This document shows positions 51,847 through 59,896 of a DNA stretch of 64,000 nucleotides, one piece after another. Location of the stretch: NCBI GenBank assembly GCA_028871815.1, contig JAGWMJ010000007.1, positions 124,001-188,000 on the forward strand, given 5' to 3'. The stretch's first letter is position 1, and the number at the start of each line of letters is the position of its first letter. The notes beneath the pieces are model-generated. The model was not told the origin of the DNA and searched no databases. It saw only the letters and a program-made list of their open reading frames with translations. A program made the translations under genes and the position numbers. The DNA is from Armatimonadota bacterium (lineage in GTDB: Bacteria; Armatimonadota; Chthonomonadetes; Chthonomonadales; Chthonomonadaceae).

Positions 51847-52218
51847 CTAGTACGGCTCGGCGATTTGTTCCTGGACCTGTTCAAGAGCGTCGCCTGTCGG
51901 CGTGAGTCTCCGGTAGTAACAGGTTCTGTAGCCTTCGTGACACGCGGCGCCTATCTGTTCCGCCTCAATCAGAAGGCTGTTGTTCTCGCAGTTTACATAG
52001 ATGGCTTTGAGATACTGCCTGAAGCCGCTCGTTTCGCCTTTTACCCAGAGTTTCCGCCGCGACCGGCTCCAGTACGTCACGCGGCCGGTTGCAATGGTGC
52101 TCTCCAGCGCCTCGCGGTTCATGAAAGCCAACATCAGCACGTCGCGGGACTCGTAGTCCTGCACGGCCACAGGCACCAGACCGTCGGCATCGTATTGCAG
52201 GGTTGCCGGTATGCTCAC
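51847..52218 (-). CDS. hisI: Phosphoribosyl-AMP cyclohydrolase
   Basis: The 123-aa histidine-pathway enzyme opens the adenine ring of PR-AMP. The family core is present: VTYWSRSRRKLWVKGETSG, and the zinc Cys residues at 77, 93 and 100 (NCENN, ACHEG, TCYYR). The metal motif usually written DCDxD reads NCENN at 76-80, so the Asp ligands for Mg2+ are replaced (see findings). GTG 52218 follows the hisF stop directly. There is no fused HisE domain. Confidence 0.92.
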   Translation of the reverse strand: MSIPATLQYDADGLVPVAVQDYESRDVLMLAFMNREALESTIATGRVTYWSRSRRKLWVKGETSGFRQYLKAIYVNCENNSLLIEAEQIGAACHEGYRTCYYRRLTPTGDALEQVQEQIAEPY

Positions 52219-53016
52219 TCAGTCCGCTCCTTGTTCTACGGGTGACTCCGCATGCATTCGCACCGGTATCCCGGCATCGCGCATTGCGGCCTTGATCTGC
52301 CGGACGGTGAAAATGCCGTCATGCACAATACTTGCCACCAGCACCGCATCTGCCTGACCGCGCAATACCGCGTCAACGCAATCGGCCGGCGAGCCTGCGC
52401 CGCCGGAGGCAATTACGGGTATTGATACGGCATCTGCCACGGCTCGCGTCAGGGCAAGGTCAAAGCCATCCTTACCGCCGTCGCGATCCATGCTGGTAAG
52501 GAGAACCTCACCGGCGCCGAGCGCCTCACCACGCTGCGCCCACTCCACAGCATCCAGACCGGTTGCGCGCCGCCCACCATGGCTCCATGCTTCCCAGGCC
52601 GTACCAGGGCCAGACCGTCTTTTCGCGTCGATCGCCAACACCACGCATTGGCTTCCAAAAGTAGCGGCGGCTTCCTTGATGACATCGGGACGGGCAAGCG
52701 CGGCGGTATTCACGGCAACTTTATCTGCCCCTGCACGCAGCAGGATCTGGAAGTCTCCGACCGACGACACGCCACCGCCGACCGAAAACGGGATGAAGAC
52801 CTGCTCTGCCACGGCCTCAACCCATGCACGCATCGTTTTGCGCTCTTCATGGCTGGCAGTAATGTCTAAAAACACCAACTCGTCGGCGCCGGCTGCGTCG
52901 TAGCGGCGCGCCAGGTCAACCGGGTCGCCCGCGCTCCTCAGGTCCTGAAACTGTACTCCTTTGACCACCTGGCCGGCACGCACGTCCAGGCAGGGTATAA
53001 CGCGGCGCGCCAGCAT
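52219..53016 (-). CDS. hisF: Imidazole glycerol phosphate synthase cyclase subunit
   Basis: The 265-aa TIM barrel closes the imidazole ring with HisH. Both catalytic Asp residues are present: Asp11 in [13 protein letters not shown] and the Asp in [11 protein letters not shown] near residue 130. Phosphate loops [14 protein letters not shown] and [12 protein letters not shown] are typical, as is [18 protein letters not shown] 53016 was chosen; the longer frame crosses the promoter. hisI follows without a gap. The rest of the his pathway is not in the window. Confidence 0.95.
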   Translation of the reverse strand: MLARRVIPCLDVRAGQVVKGVQFQDLRSAGDPVDLARRYDAAGADELVFLDITASHEERKTMRAWVEAVAEQVFIPFSVGGGVSSVGDFQILLRAGADKVAVNTAALARPDVIKEAAATFGSQCVVLAIDAKRRSGPGTAWEAWSHGGRRATGLDAVEWAQRGEALGAGEVLLTSMDRDGGKDGFDLALTRAVADAVSIPVIASGGAGSPADCVDAVLRGQADAVLVASIVHDGIFTVRQIKAAMRDAGIPVRMHAESPVEQGAD

Positions 53017-53023
53017 GTTCACC

Positions 53024-53029
53024 AGTATA
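53024..53029 (-). promoter_or_regulatory. Extended -10 directly upstream of hisF
   Basis: TATACT preceded by TGT on the minus strand, 7 nt before the hisF ATG. If used, transcription starts at or beside the A of the codon (leaderless mRNA). Confidence 0.45.
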
Positions 53030-53188
53030 ACACAAGCCCAGTTCGGCGCCGGCGCGCTCAAACTGCGTGGAATGAGCCTATCCGGTGTACAATAGTGCTG
53101 TTGACTGATGTTTGTTTAAGGGTGCTGCCGGCCGTGAACTGAACTGTGTGCACGTCCGGCCCATTACAATTGACCGGAGAGTGGAATA

Positions 53189-53914
53189 ATGCGTACGTTA
53201 GCCGCTATAGTTGCGATTGTTTTAGGAGCTATTGCTTTGGCGTGGATCACAACGCGGCTGCATCCCGGCGGGGCGCTACCTCCGCAGGATCAGCCGACGT
53301 CAACCACCACGCCTGTATCGAACAAGAAAGCGCTAAACGGGAGCCAAAAGAAGGGAACGACCAGTTCTGCGAGCCCGAGCCATAGCAGCGCTGTACAATC
53401 TGGGCAAAGCCATACGGCAGGAGATGCATCTGTGTTCGCAAATTACGAAAAGACCGCCATTCACGCCACGCTTACCATCGCCGGGAAGGGTTCGATGGAG
53501 TTGGAACTCTATCCTGAGGCCGCGCCGAAAACGGTGGCGCATATCGAATCGCTGATCAAGTCTGGCTTCTACGACGGGATCAAGTTTCACCGAGTCGTGC
53601 CCGGCTTTGTATGTCAGGCCGGCGACCCACTCTCCAAGGGGCTGCAGGCGGCCATGTTCCAACAGGCCGGCGTCGGTCAACATGGCTCCGGTAAAACCGT
53701 GCCGCTGGAGGCCAAGCTGCCCAACCTCACGAATACGTTGGGGCTCGCGCGATCGAGCGACCCGGATTCAGGAGACAGCCAGTTCTACATCAATCTCAAC
53801 GACAATGCCAATCTGGACGGCCAATACTGCGTATTTGGGCGCGTGGTCAAAGGCACCGATCTGCCGGCACGAATCGACATCGGCGACATCATTCAGACAT
53901 TCACCATCCCGTAA
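53189..53914 (+). CDS. Exported cyclophilin-type peptidyl-prolyl isomerase
   Basis: The 241-aa protein has an N-terminal hydrophobic signal or anchor (about residues 4-22), a Ser/Thr-rich linker (about 30-80) and a cyclophilin domain (about 85-240). The active-site Arg lies in FHRVVPGFVCQAGDP, followed by ATTP-like GLARSSDPDSGDSQFYINL and GQYCVFGRVVKG. It catalyses proline isomerisation during folding of envelope proteins. It is followed 42 bp later by a second cyclophilin. Confidence 0.9.
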   Translation: MRTLAAIVAIVLGAIALAWITTRLHPGGALPPQDQPTSTTTPVSNKKALNGSQKKGTTSSASPSHSSAVQSGQSHTAGDASVFANYEKTAIHATLTIAGKGSMELELYPEAAPKTVAHIESLIKSGFYDGIKFHRVVPGFVCQAGDPLSKGLQAAMFQQAGVGQHGSGKTVPLEAKLPNLTNTLGLARSSDPDSGDSQFYINLNDNANLDGQYCVFGRVVKGTDLPARIDIGDIIQTFTIP

Positions 53915-53956
53915 TACCGGCGAAGTAGCTTCACACCCATGAAGGGGCATCCGATA

Positions 53957-54592
53957 ATGCGTTACGCTCTCAATCTTCACGTGGCTTCGTTCGGTTTGGC
54001 CACACTTCTCCTTGCCGCCAGTGCGGGCACCCTGCAGGCGGCGCCACCGGCCAGAAGCACCGCAAACCCGCAGCTCACCATGGTGATAGCCAAGCGTGGG
54101 ACGATTCAGATCGAGTTGTTTCCAACGGCCGCGCCAAAGACCGTGGCGCACATTCTAGCGCTCGTGAAGCGCCACTTCTACAACGGCATCCGGTTTCACC
54201 GCGTCGTTCCTGGTTTTGTTGCCCAGGGCGGCGACCCGGGAACGCGGAAACTGACGCGTCAGCAGGTTAACGACCCTGCGGTTGTGGCGTCGCACAATAT
54301 CGGTGACGGTGGTTCCGGCACCACGGTTCCTCTCGAAGCGACGATGCCACACACGCGCGGTACGCTCGGATTGGCACGCTCCAATGACCCAACGTCCGGA
54401 GACAGCCAGTTCTTCTTCAACCTGGTGGATAACCACCGTCTCGACTCGCAGTACTGCGTATTCGGTAAAATCCTGAAGGGCCTAAAGGTGATGGATAGTA
54501 TCAAACAGGGCGACAGGATTGTGTCACTGACGCTCACGAAGCAGTCCAAAGCCACGAAGCCTGCCAGGAAAAGTACTGCGCATCACAAATAG
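53957..54592 (+). CDS. Second exported cyclophilin-type isomerase
   Basis: The 211-aa protein has a signal peptide (about residues 1-27, ending LQAAPP) and a cyclophilin domain. The Arg-containing FHRVVPGFVAQGGDPG and LARSNDPTSGDSQFFFNL are intact. The C-terminal tail is Lys-rich. ATG 53957 has GAAGGGG upstream, better than the ATG at 53939. It shares its 3' end with folD (10-bp convergent overlap). It is a tandem duplicate of the preceding gene, since diverged. Confidence 0.9.
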   Translation: MRYALNLHVASFGLATLLLAASAGTLQAAPPARSTANPQLTMVIAKRGTIQIELFPTAAPKTVAHILALVKRHFYNGIRFHRVVPGFVAQGGDPGTRKLTRQQVNDPAVVASHNIGDGGSGTTVPLEATMPHTRGTLGLARSNDPTSGDSQFFFNLVDNHRLDSQYCVFGKILKGLKVMDSIKQGDRIVSLTLTKQSKATKPARKSTAHHK

Positions 54593-55467
54593 CCGGACTT
54601 GTCTGCAGCTGCCCGCCGCGCCGCCTTCAGCGTGTTGCTTAACAGCATGGCAATCGTCATTGGCCCCACTCCGCCGGGGACAGGCGTGATAAACGAAGCC
54701 ACGGAAGAGGCAGATTCGAATTCCACGTCACCGACATCCGTGGTCCGGCCCGCCACGCGGTTATAACCGGCATCGGCAACGATCACGCCGGGCTTGAGCA
54801 TCTCTCCGGTGATCAATTCCGGCCTACCGACTGCCGCTACCAGGATATCGGCTGTGCGCGTTACACTTGCCAGATCACGTGTTTTGGAATGGCACACGGT
54901 TACCGTGGCGCTGGCGTTTAGCAGTAGTAACGCCATCGGCTTGCCGACGATAATGCTGCGGCCAACCACCACGGCATGCTTGCCCTCAATAGGCAGAGCG
55001 TAGCGGCGCAACAACTCCATGATGCCTGCCGGCGTGCAGCATTCAAACCCCTCCTCGTTATTTACCAAAGCGCCCAGGCTTGCGCGGCCAATACCATCCA
55101 CATCCTTCCCGGGCGAAACCAGGTCGAGCACGGCGGGCTCGTTCAGATGTTTCGGCAGCGGGTGCTGCACCAGGATGCCGGTAATATCCGGATTCGCGTT
55201 GAGCCCTGAAACAAGATCCTCGCACTGGCTTTGCGATGCCGTAGCGTTCAATCGGTGAACGCTGGAGGCCATTCCGACTGCCCTGCATGCGCGCCGTTTC
55301 ATGCTGACGTAGGTGTGCGATGCCGGGTCTTCGCCGATCAGCACTGCAGCCAGATGCGGGGGTGGCAATCCGTTAGCCACGAACGCAACTACACTCTCAG
55401 CCACTTCCGCTCGGATCAGCGCCGCAGTCGCGCTGCCGTCCAGAATCTGCGCATTCAACGCAGACAT
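54583..55467 (-). CDS. folD: Methylene-tetrahydrofolate dehydrogenase/cyclohydrolase
   Basis: The 294-aa bifunctional enzyme interconverts 5,10-methylene- and 10-formyl-tetrahydrofolate for one-carbon supply. YVSMKRRAC contains the catalytic Tyr-x3-Lys. HPLPKHLNE, PGKDVDG, CTPAGIMELLRRY, VVGRSIIVGKP (cofactor loop) and PVPGGVGPMTIAMLL complete the FolD signature. ATG 55467 lies 13 bp inside the nusB gene, so it is the third gene of the Nif3-nusB-folD operon. Confidence 0.95.
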   Translation of the reverse strand: MSALNAQILDGSATAALIRAEVAESVVAFVANGLPPPHLAAVLIGEDPASHTYVSMKRRACRAVGMASSVHRLNATASQSQCEDLVSGLNANPDITGILVQHPLPKHLNEPAVLDLVSPGKDVDGIGRASLGALVNNEEGFECCTPAGIMELLRRYALPIEGKHAVVVGRSIIVGKPMALLLLNASATVTVCHSKTRDLASVTRTADILVAAVGRPELITGEMLKPGVIVADAGYNRVAGRTTDVGDVEFESASSVASFITPVPGGVGPMTIAMLLSNTLKAARRAAADKSGYL

Positions 55468-56465
55468 TCCAGCTCCTCCGCTGCCTGTCTTTCTGCGCTC
55501 GCCTCACACGCGCCCGTTTGGGCGCGCAGCAGCGCCCCAAGCACGCCGTTGACGAAACTTCCGGAGTCGGCGCTGCCGTAGCGCTTCGCTAGCTCCACGG
55601 CTTCGTTGATTACTACCCTGGCCGGCAAATCCGGGAACCACCGGAGTTCGCAGTAGGCCTGGCGGATTATGTTGCGATCCGGCGCGGCCAGCCGGTCCAT
55701 GGCCCATCCCTTGCAAGCGACGCGCATCGCAGAATCGATCTCGCTCAGGTGTGTCTGAGTACCGGTAACCAGCCGCCGGGCATAATCGGACGTTTCAAAC
55801 CAGTCAACTACCTGGCGGGCCGCCGCACGACCGGCATGTCGCCAGCGTTCTACGGACGTAGTGCGCGCCTCCTCGCGCAGGCTGCGGATGGCGCCGGCAG
55901 CAGTCTGTGGCGCCTTGAGGCATGCTCGAGACTGCGCCACAAACCGGCGGGCCGACGCGGCCAGTTCGGCATGTGCAGCCAGGGATACCTGCTCGCGCAC
56001 GTCGGCAAGCGGCGTGTGGAGCAGTTGCAGCACATCACCCGGTTCGGATATGGCGGTGTTCCAGTCTGCGGCACGCTCATCACCAAACAGTGCCACGGGC
56101 GCAACACGGGCCAAGCCCGCCCGGCACAATTGCTCCTGTCGCCGCGGTAAATCGATAAAGAGCGCCTGTACCCAGGCAGGCAAATCCCGCACGCGTAAAG
56201 TAGCGCCTGCGGCCACTTCAGCCGCGAGGGCAGCAGTGATGCACTCCAGAGCCGCACGCTCGGTTACCGGATCGGGGCTGCCGGTCCGCACGTTCTGCAC
56301 AAACTCATGACGCAGCTGCTCCATAGTGCCGGACAGAGCATCGTCCACAGTCACGCCGCCTACGTCGATCTGATACAGCGTACGCAGCGACCAGTCGCGT
56401 GCACGACGCCGTACCTCCCGCGGGGAGGCGTGGCGCACTTTAACGGTTTCCGACTCAGTTGACAA
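55455..56465 (-). CDS. NusB-domain protein with a large internal insertion
   Basis: At 336 aa it is more than twice the usual NusB length (about 140). The N-terminal NusB helix REVRRRARDWSLRTLYQIDVG (in two parts: RRRARDWSLRTLYQID at about 19-34) and a C-terminal half at about 227-315 (RLAAPDRNIIRQAYCELRW, VVINEAVELAKRYGS, FVNGVLGALL) match NusB. Between them lie about 170 residues, Ala/Arg-rich and helical, with no recognised domain. NusB acts in antitermination of rRNA operons with NusE. The operon Nif3-like/nusB/folD is compact, with overlaps of 11 and 13 bp. Confidence 0.82.
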   Translation of the reverse strand: MSTESETVKVRHASPREVRRRARDWSLRTLYQIDVGGVTVDDALSGTMEQLRHEFVQNVRTGSPDPVTERAALECITAALAAEVAAGATLRVRDLPAWVQALFIDLPRRQEQLCRAGLARVAPVALFGDERAADWNTAISEPGDVLQLLHTPLADVREQVSLAAHAELAASARRFVAQSRACLKAPQTAAGAIRSLREEARTTSVERWRHAGRAAARQVVDWFETSDYARRLVTGTQTHLSEIDSAMRVACKGWAMDRLAAPDRNIIRQAYCELRWFPDLPARVVINEAVELAKRYGSADSGSFVNGVLGALLRAQTGACEASAERQAAEELECLR

Positions 56466-57567
56466 AGGCTACCTCCACGCCGTGTGGGCCGAACAATTCA
56501 GTTGCGCCGCGGGCAAACTCGGCAAGTCCCGGCGCCACAGACACCGCGAACCCAACTTCGATCAACGCGACGCCGGCAGCACGAGCAAGAGACTCCGCTT
56601 TGACCGAATGCCCGCAGCAGACGACTGCGCTTACGCCGAAACTGGCGGCGGACCTGATCACCGCTTCATTTGCACGGCCGGCTGTGATCGCCAACCACTC
56701 GGTCACGCTCGTTTCGGCCCCACTGCAGCGGGCCGAAGTAACGCCGGCCAGGCCGAGCGCGCGGTTGACCAGGCCGACCAGCGCCGTCCGATCAACCGGC
56801 TCGTTCAGCCGTCCGACCCGCCCGGCCCCATCCGACATTGCCCGGTTCTGGAGCAGGTAGACATCGAACGCCACCTCCTCGTAGGGATGCACACTACGGA
56901 CTGCATCCATGATGCTACCGATGTTGCATGCAGCTGCCGTCATTTCCAGGCGCACCTCGTCAATCCGTGCGAGCGTTCCAACCGACCCGAACCACGGTTG
57001 GGCGCCTTCGCCGGGCGTAAATGTACCGCAGCCTGAAGTTGCGAAGCTGCACTCGCGATAGTTGCCGATTGACCCGGCGCCGGCATGAGCCGCGGCGGCG
57101 CGTACCCGATCGAGATGTTCGGTGGGCACGAATATCGCCAGTTTCACAAGTCGCGGCCCACGATGTGGCGCCAGTGCCCGGATATCTGCCAGGCCCAGGC
57201 GCTCTGCCAGAACCGCGCTTGCAAACGAGCGACGCCAGCGGCCGGCGAGCACCAGCAGTGCAGCACGGGAGTGGAGAAGGTCGCGGATGCATTCGACCAG
57301 GAACTCGTCGGACAGCAGAGAGCGCACGGGCTGCCGGATCAACGAAGCAGCCGTCACGAGCAGTGTGTCCTTCCGGCTGCACGCTGTTGAGATGGCCGGA
57401 CCGGAGGGATACGGCGCTATCACCACCCGTTTGACGGTACCGCAGAGTCCGCCGACCTGCAGGGTGCGGTTGTCAATCTTACCGGAAATGCTATTCGGCG
57501 CCGAGCTCTGAATGAATCGAAGCGCTTGTATGCGCGAGACGCCCTCAACAGGGCCGGCCTCACTCAT
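56455..57567 (-). CDS. Nif3-like protein lacking the metal motif
   Basis: The 370-aa protein belongs to the Nif3/YqfO family by its middle YqfO/CutA1-like insertion: SIGNYRECSFATSG, CGTFTPGEGAQPWFG and VHPYEEVAFDVYLL. In normal members the N-terminal THHPL supplies metal ligands; here the corresponding LVTAASL (about residues 70-76) has no His. The C-terminal block has CCGHSVKAES then IEVGFAV where AGHxxxE is expected. It is thus likely metal-free or pseudo-enzymatic. ATG 57567 was chosen. It heads the nusB-folD operon. Confidence 0.8.
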   Translation of the reverse strand: MSEAGPVEGVSRIQALRFIQSSAPNSISGKIDNRTLQVGGLCGTVKRVVIAPYPSGPAISTACSRKDTLLVTAASLIRQPVRSLLSDEFLVECIRDLLHSRAALLVLAGRWRRSFASAVLAERLGLADIRALAPHRGPRLVKLAIFVPTEHLDRVRAAAAHAGAGSIGNYRECSFATSGCGTFTPGEGAQPWFGSVGTLARIDEVRLEMTAAACNIGSIMDAVRSVHPYEEVAFDVYLLQNRAMSDGAGRVGRLNEPVDRTALVGLVNRALGLAGVTSARCSGAETSVTEWLAITAGRANEAVIRSAASFGVSAVVCCGHSVKAESLARAAGVALIEVGFAVSVAPGLAEFARGATELFGPHGVEVAFVN

Positions 57568-57695
57568 GCGTGGTAGCCGCACAGCGGGTCAGTGGGCGGC
57601 GGGATGCGCGGATTCCCAAAACAGCGGGGCGCGCAAGCCGCATACGCGGTTGGCGCGCCCCGCTGACGTTGATCGCTTGCAGGTCCAGCGACGGC

Positions 57696-58784
57696 TTAGG
57701 CGCCACCGCTCCCGCCCGCTGCGCGAGGCAGATTGCGTCCGCCCACAGTCCCGCCGCCGAGCACTCCGCCTGGCCTACCGCCACCGGGCATCCCCATGCC
57801 CATGCCGGGACGTCCGCCGGTGGAGGCCAATTGCGCGGCGAGGCCAAGTGCCTCCGGCTGGTTTTCGCGCAGGAATATCGCAATGCTGGTTACTTTGCTG
57901 TTCACCACCTCGAACTGCGCGTGTGCCTTCTGGTTGTAACGCAGCAGCAGTGTGTTCGCGTCCTTCTGGAGGATGCCATCCGGCCAGCCATAGGCGCCGT
58001 AGAGCTTACGAACGGAATCGGCCAGACCAACGCCGCGCCGGGTGCGGTATCCGCCGTGCGCGCCGCGCTCCACGATCATCTCAACGCGGCCATCCTTGTT
58101 GAAATAGAACTCAAAATCGATATGCTTTGCCGGGTAGAAGTAGACCCACGTAAACCCACCGCTATCCCGAAATGTAACGCCCGGCAGTGTTCCGGGAGCA
58201 ACGCCCTGAGCGCCGGCCGCGCCACCTGGCCCTGCGGCGCCCATCAGACCGCCGGCACCACCCGCCATGGATGGCAAGCCACCAGGCCCGACGCCCATCA
58301 TTCCCGCGCCACCTTTAGCGGGCGTCATACCGCTTGCGCCGGGCAAACCGCCGGGGCCCGGAAATCCACCGGGTCCAAGCATTCCGCCCTTCATCGGCGT
58401 CATTCCGCCTGGTCCGGGCATACCGCCTTTCATCGGCGTCATTCCGCCTGGGCCGCCGGGCCCGCCGAAGCCGGGCATTCCGCCGGGGCCCGGAGCACCA
58501 CCGCCGGCTGTGAAGCCGCCCGCGGTAGGACCGGAGGTGAGATCTGCGAGGCCACTGACGGCGCCATCGGGCACGCCCAGTGCATTAACCATCAACGTTA
58601 CGGGCACGGGTTGCCCCGCATTGAACACTTCCGTGGGCTGACCGTAGCGGTGCAAAACGGTTTGGTACGACGACAGCACGCGGATGCCGAGAAGAGCGTT
58701 CTCGGTCTGGGCAGCTGCGCCCGGCGCCAGCGCAACCGAGCCAACGGCCGAGACTGCGGCAATGAGAGCTATATTTCGCATCAT
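57696..58784 (-). CDS. Secreted Gly/Pro/Met-rich protein, paralog A
   Basis: The 362-aa protein has a signal peptide (about residues 1-25, ending GAAAQ). The N-terminal block ENALLGIRVLSSYQTVLHRYG-like (about 28-47) and a C-terminal block (about 205-320, WVYFYPAKHIDFEFYFNKDG and RTRRGVGLADSVRKLYGAYG) are conserved with the next gene. They are separated by about 125 residues of Gly/Pro/Met repeats such as GGMTPMKGGMPGPGG. A second Gly-rich tail ends the protein. ATG 58784 has AGGAACC upstream. The family is unknown to me. Surface location is inferred. Confidence 0.72.
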   Translation of the reverse strand: MMRNIALIAAVSAVGSVALAPGAAAQTENALLGIRVLSSYQTVLHRYGQPTEVFNAGQPVPVTLMVNALGVPDGAVSGLADLTSGPTAGGFTAGGGAPGPGGMPGFGGPGGPGGMTPMKGGMPGPGGMTPMKGGMLGPGGFPGPGGLPGASGMTPAKGGAGMMGVGPGGLPSMAGGAGGLMGAAGPGGAAGAQGVAPGTLPGVTFRDSGGFTWVYFYPAKHIDFEFYFNKDGRVEMIVERGAHGGYRTRRGVGLADSVRKLYGAYGWPDGILQKDANTLLLRYNQKAHAQFEVVNSKVTSIAIFLRENQPEALGLAAQLASTGGRPGMGMGMPGGGRPGGVLGGGTVGGRNLPRAAGGSGGA

Positions 58785-58839
58785 AATTGGAATGGTTCCT
58801 GCATGACGTTCGAAAGCGAAGACCACGCGGCCAGTCGGA

Positions 58840-59706
58840 TTAGTTCACTTTGGCCAGGGTTATGCCGACGACCTTGTTGTTGACCAGTTGGAAAACGAGC
58901 ACGGTATTGCCGCCATAGGGCAGTGTGAGACGTGCGCCTTCGCGCACTCCGTCGCCGCTCCATCCGTACTTTTTGAGCACAAGCCCGAGCGACGAGCCGA
59001 GGCCCACACCCTGCCTTGTTTTGCCGCCGCCGGTCCAGCCATATTCCTGGATCTGAACGACACGGCCATTTGAGTTAAACAGGAACGAATAGTGGCGGCC
59101 GGCTCGGACGAAGTGGTACCACCAGGTGGTTACGGCGCTCTCTGCCGCGGCAGCGGATCCAACACTTGCGCCGGCGTTCAGGCCCATGCCAACTGGCGTG
59201 CCACTGAAAGGTGATGCGCCGCCGCCGGCGCCCAAAAATCCCGGTAATCCGCCCGCTTTGCCGCCGGATGGCATACTCATGGGTCCGGACATGCCTCCGA
59301 GACCTCGCGGCATACTCATTGGGCCAGACATGCCGCCCAGGCTGCCCATGCCGCCACGAGGCCCACCGACACCGATGCTCCCCATGGTGCCGCCCATCTG
59401 CTTCTTCATGCCGAACATGCCGCCGCCACCGAGCGGCGATGCACCGCCGAACCCGGGTGAACCGAAGCCTGTGTTTGTGGCTTGTGTGGCAGGCTGTCCC
59501 TGGTTGGGCAACTGGGGCTGGCCCGCCTGGATTTCGCCCGGTTGGCCAAATCGATGGAGCACCTCCTTGAAGGTGCTGTTCAAATGGATACCGAGCAGGC
59601 TGACTTCCGGAGCTGGAAGGCCCGGCCGCGCTTGCGCCGCTTGAGCAACAAGTAGCAGAGCCAAACCGCCGCCTGTGATGGTAAGAGTGGCGCGAGACTT
59701 GCGCAT
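58840..59706 (-). CDS. Secreted Gly/Met-rich protein, paralog B
   Basis: The 288-aa tandem paralog of the downstream gene has a signal peptide ending AAQARP (about residue 27). N-block VSLLGIHLNSTFKEVLHRFG and C-block WWYHFVRAGRHYSFLFNSNG and TRQGVGLGSSLGLVLKKYG match paralog A. About 110 residues of Gly/Met/Ser-rich sequence separate them (GGMSGPMSMPRGLGG type). There is no Gly-rich tail after the C-block. ATG 59706 has GGAGG upstream. It is probably co-transcribed with paralog A (55-bp gap). Confidence 0.72.
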   Translation of the reverse strand: MRKSRATLTITGGGLALLLVAQAAQARPGLPAPEVSLLGIHLNSTFKEVLHRFGQPGEIQAGQPQLPNQGQPATQATNTGFGSPGFGGASPLGGGGMFGMKKQMGGTMGSIGVGGPRGGMGSLGGMSGPMSMPRGLGGMSGPMSMPSGGKAGGLPGFLGAGGGASPFSGTPVGMGLNAGASVGSAAAAESAVTTWWYHFVRAGRHYSFLFNSNGRVVQIQEYGWTGGGKTRQGVGLGSSLGLVLKKYGWSGDGVREGARLTLPYGGNTVLVFQLVNNKVVGITLAKVN

Positions 59707-59896
59707 GCTTTCCTCCCAGCCGGCCGGCGTATTGCGCCGACCGGAAACCAGTCGAGATTGATCAAACCTCAGTTTGGACGGAGCCTTCCGTCATTGGGTT
59801 CACGCGGCGCGACCGGTCACGTGTGCTTTACACACGCGAAGATGCGAATCCTGCAGCCGCACGACACAGAATGGTGTTCATTGTACCACGTCGTTC

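Noticed and set aside
58240-58520. CRISPR-like or tandem-repeat array
   Set aside because: The periodic sequence encodes the Gly/Pro/Met repeats in frame, with variable unit length and no spacers.
57570-58883. 437-codon plus-strand open frame
   Set aside because: Antisense to the Gly/Pro/Met-rich paralog; it stays open because of the biased repeats on the other strand.
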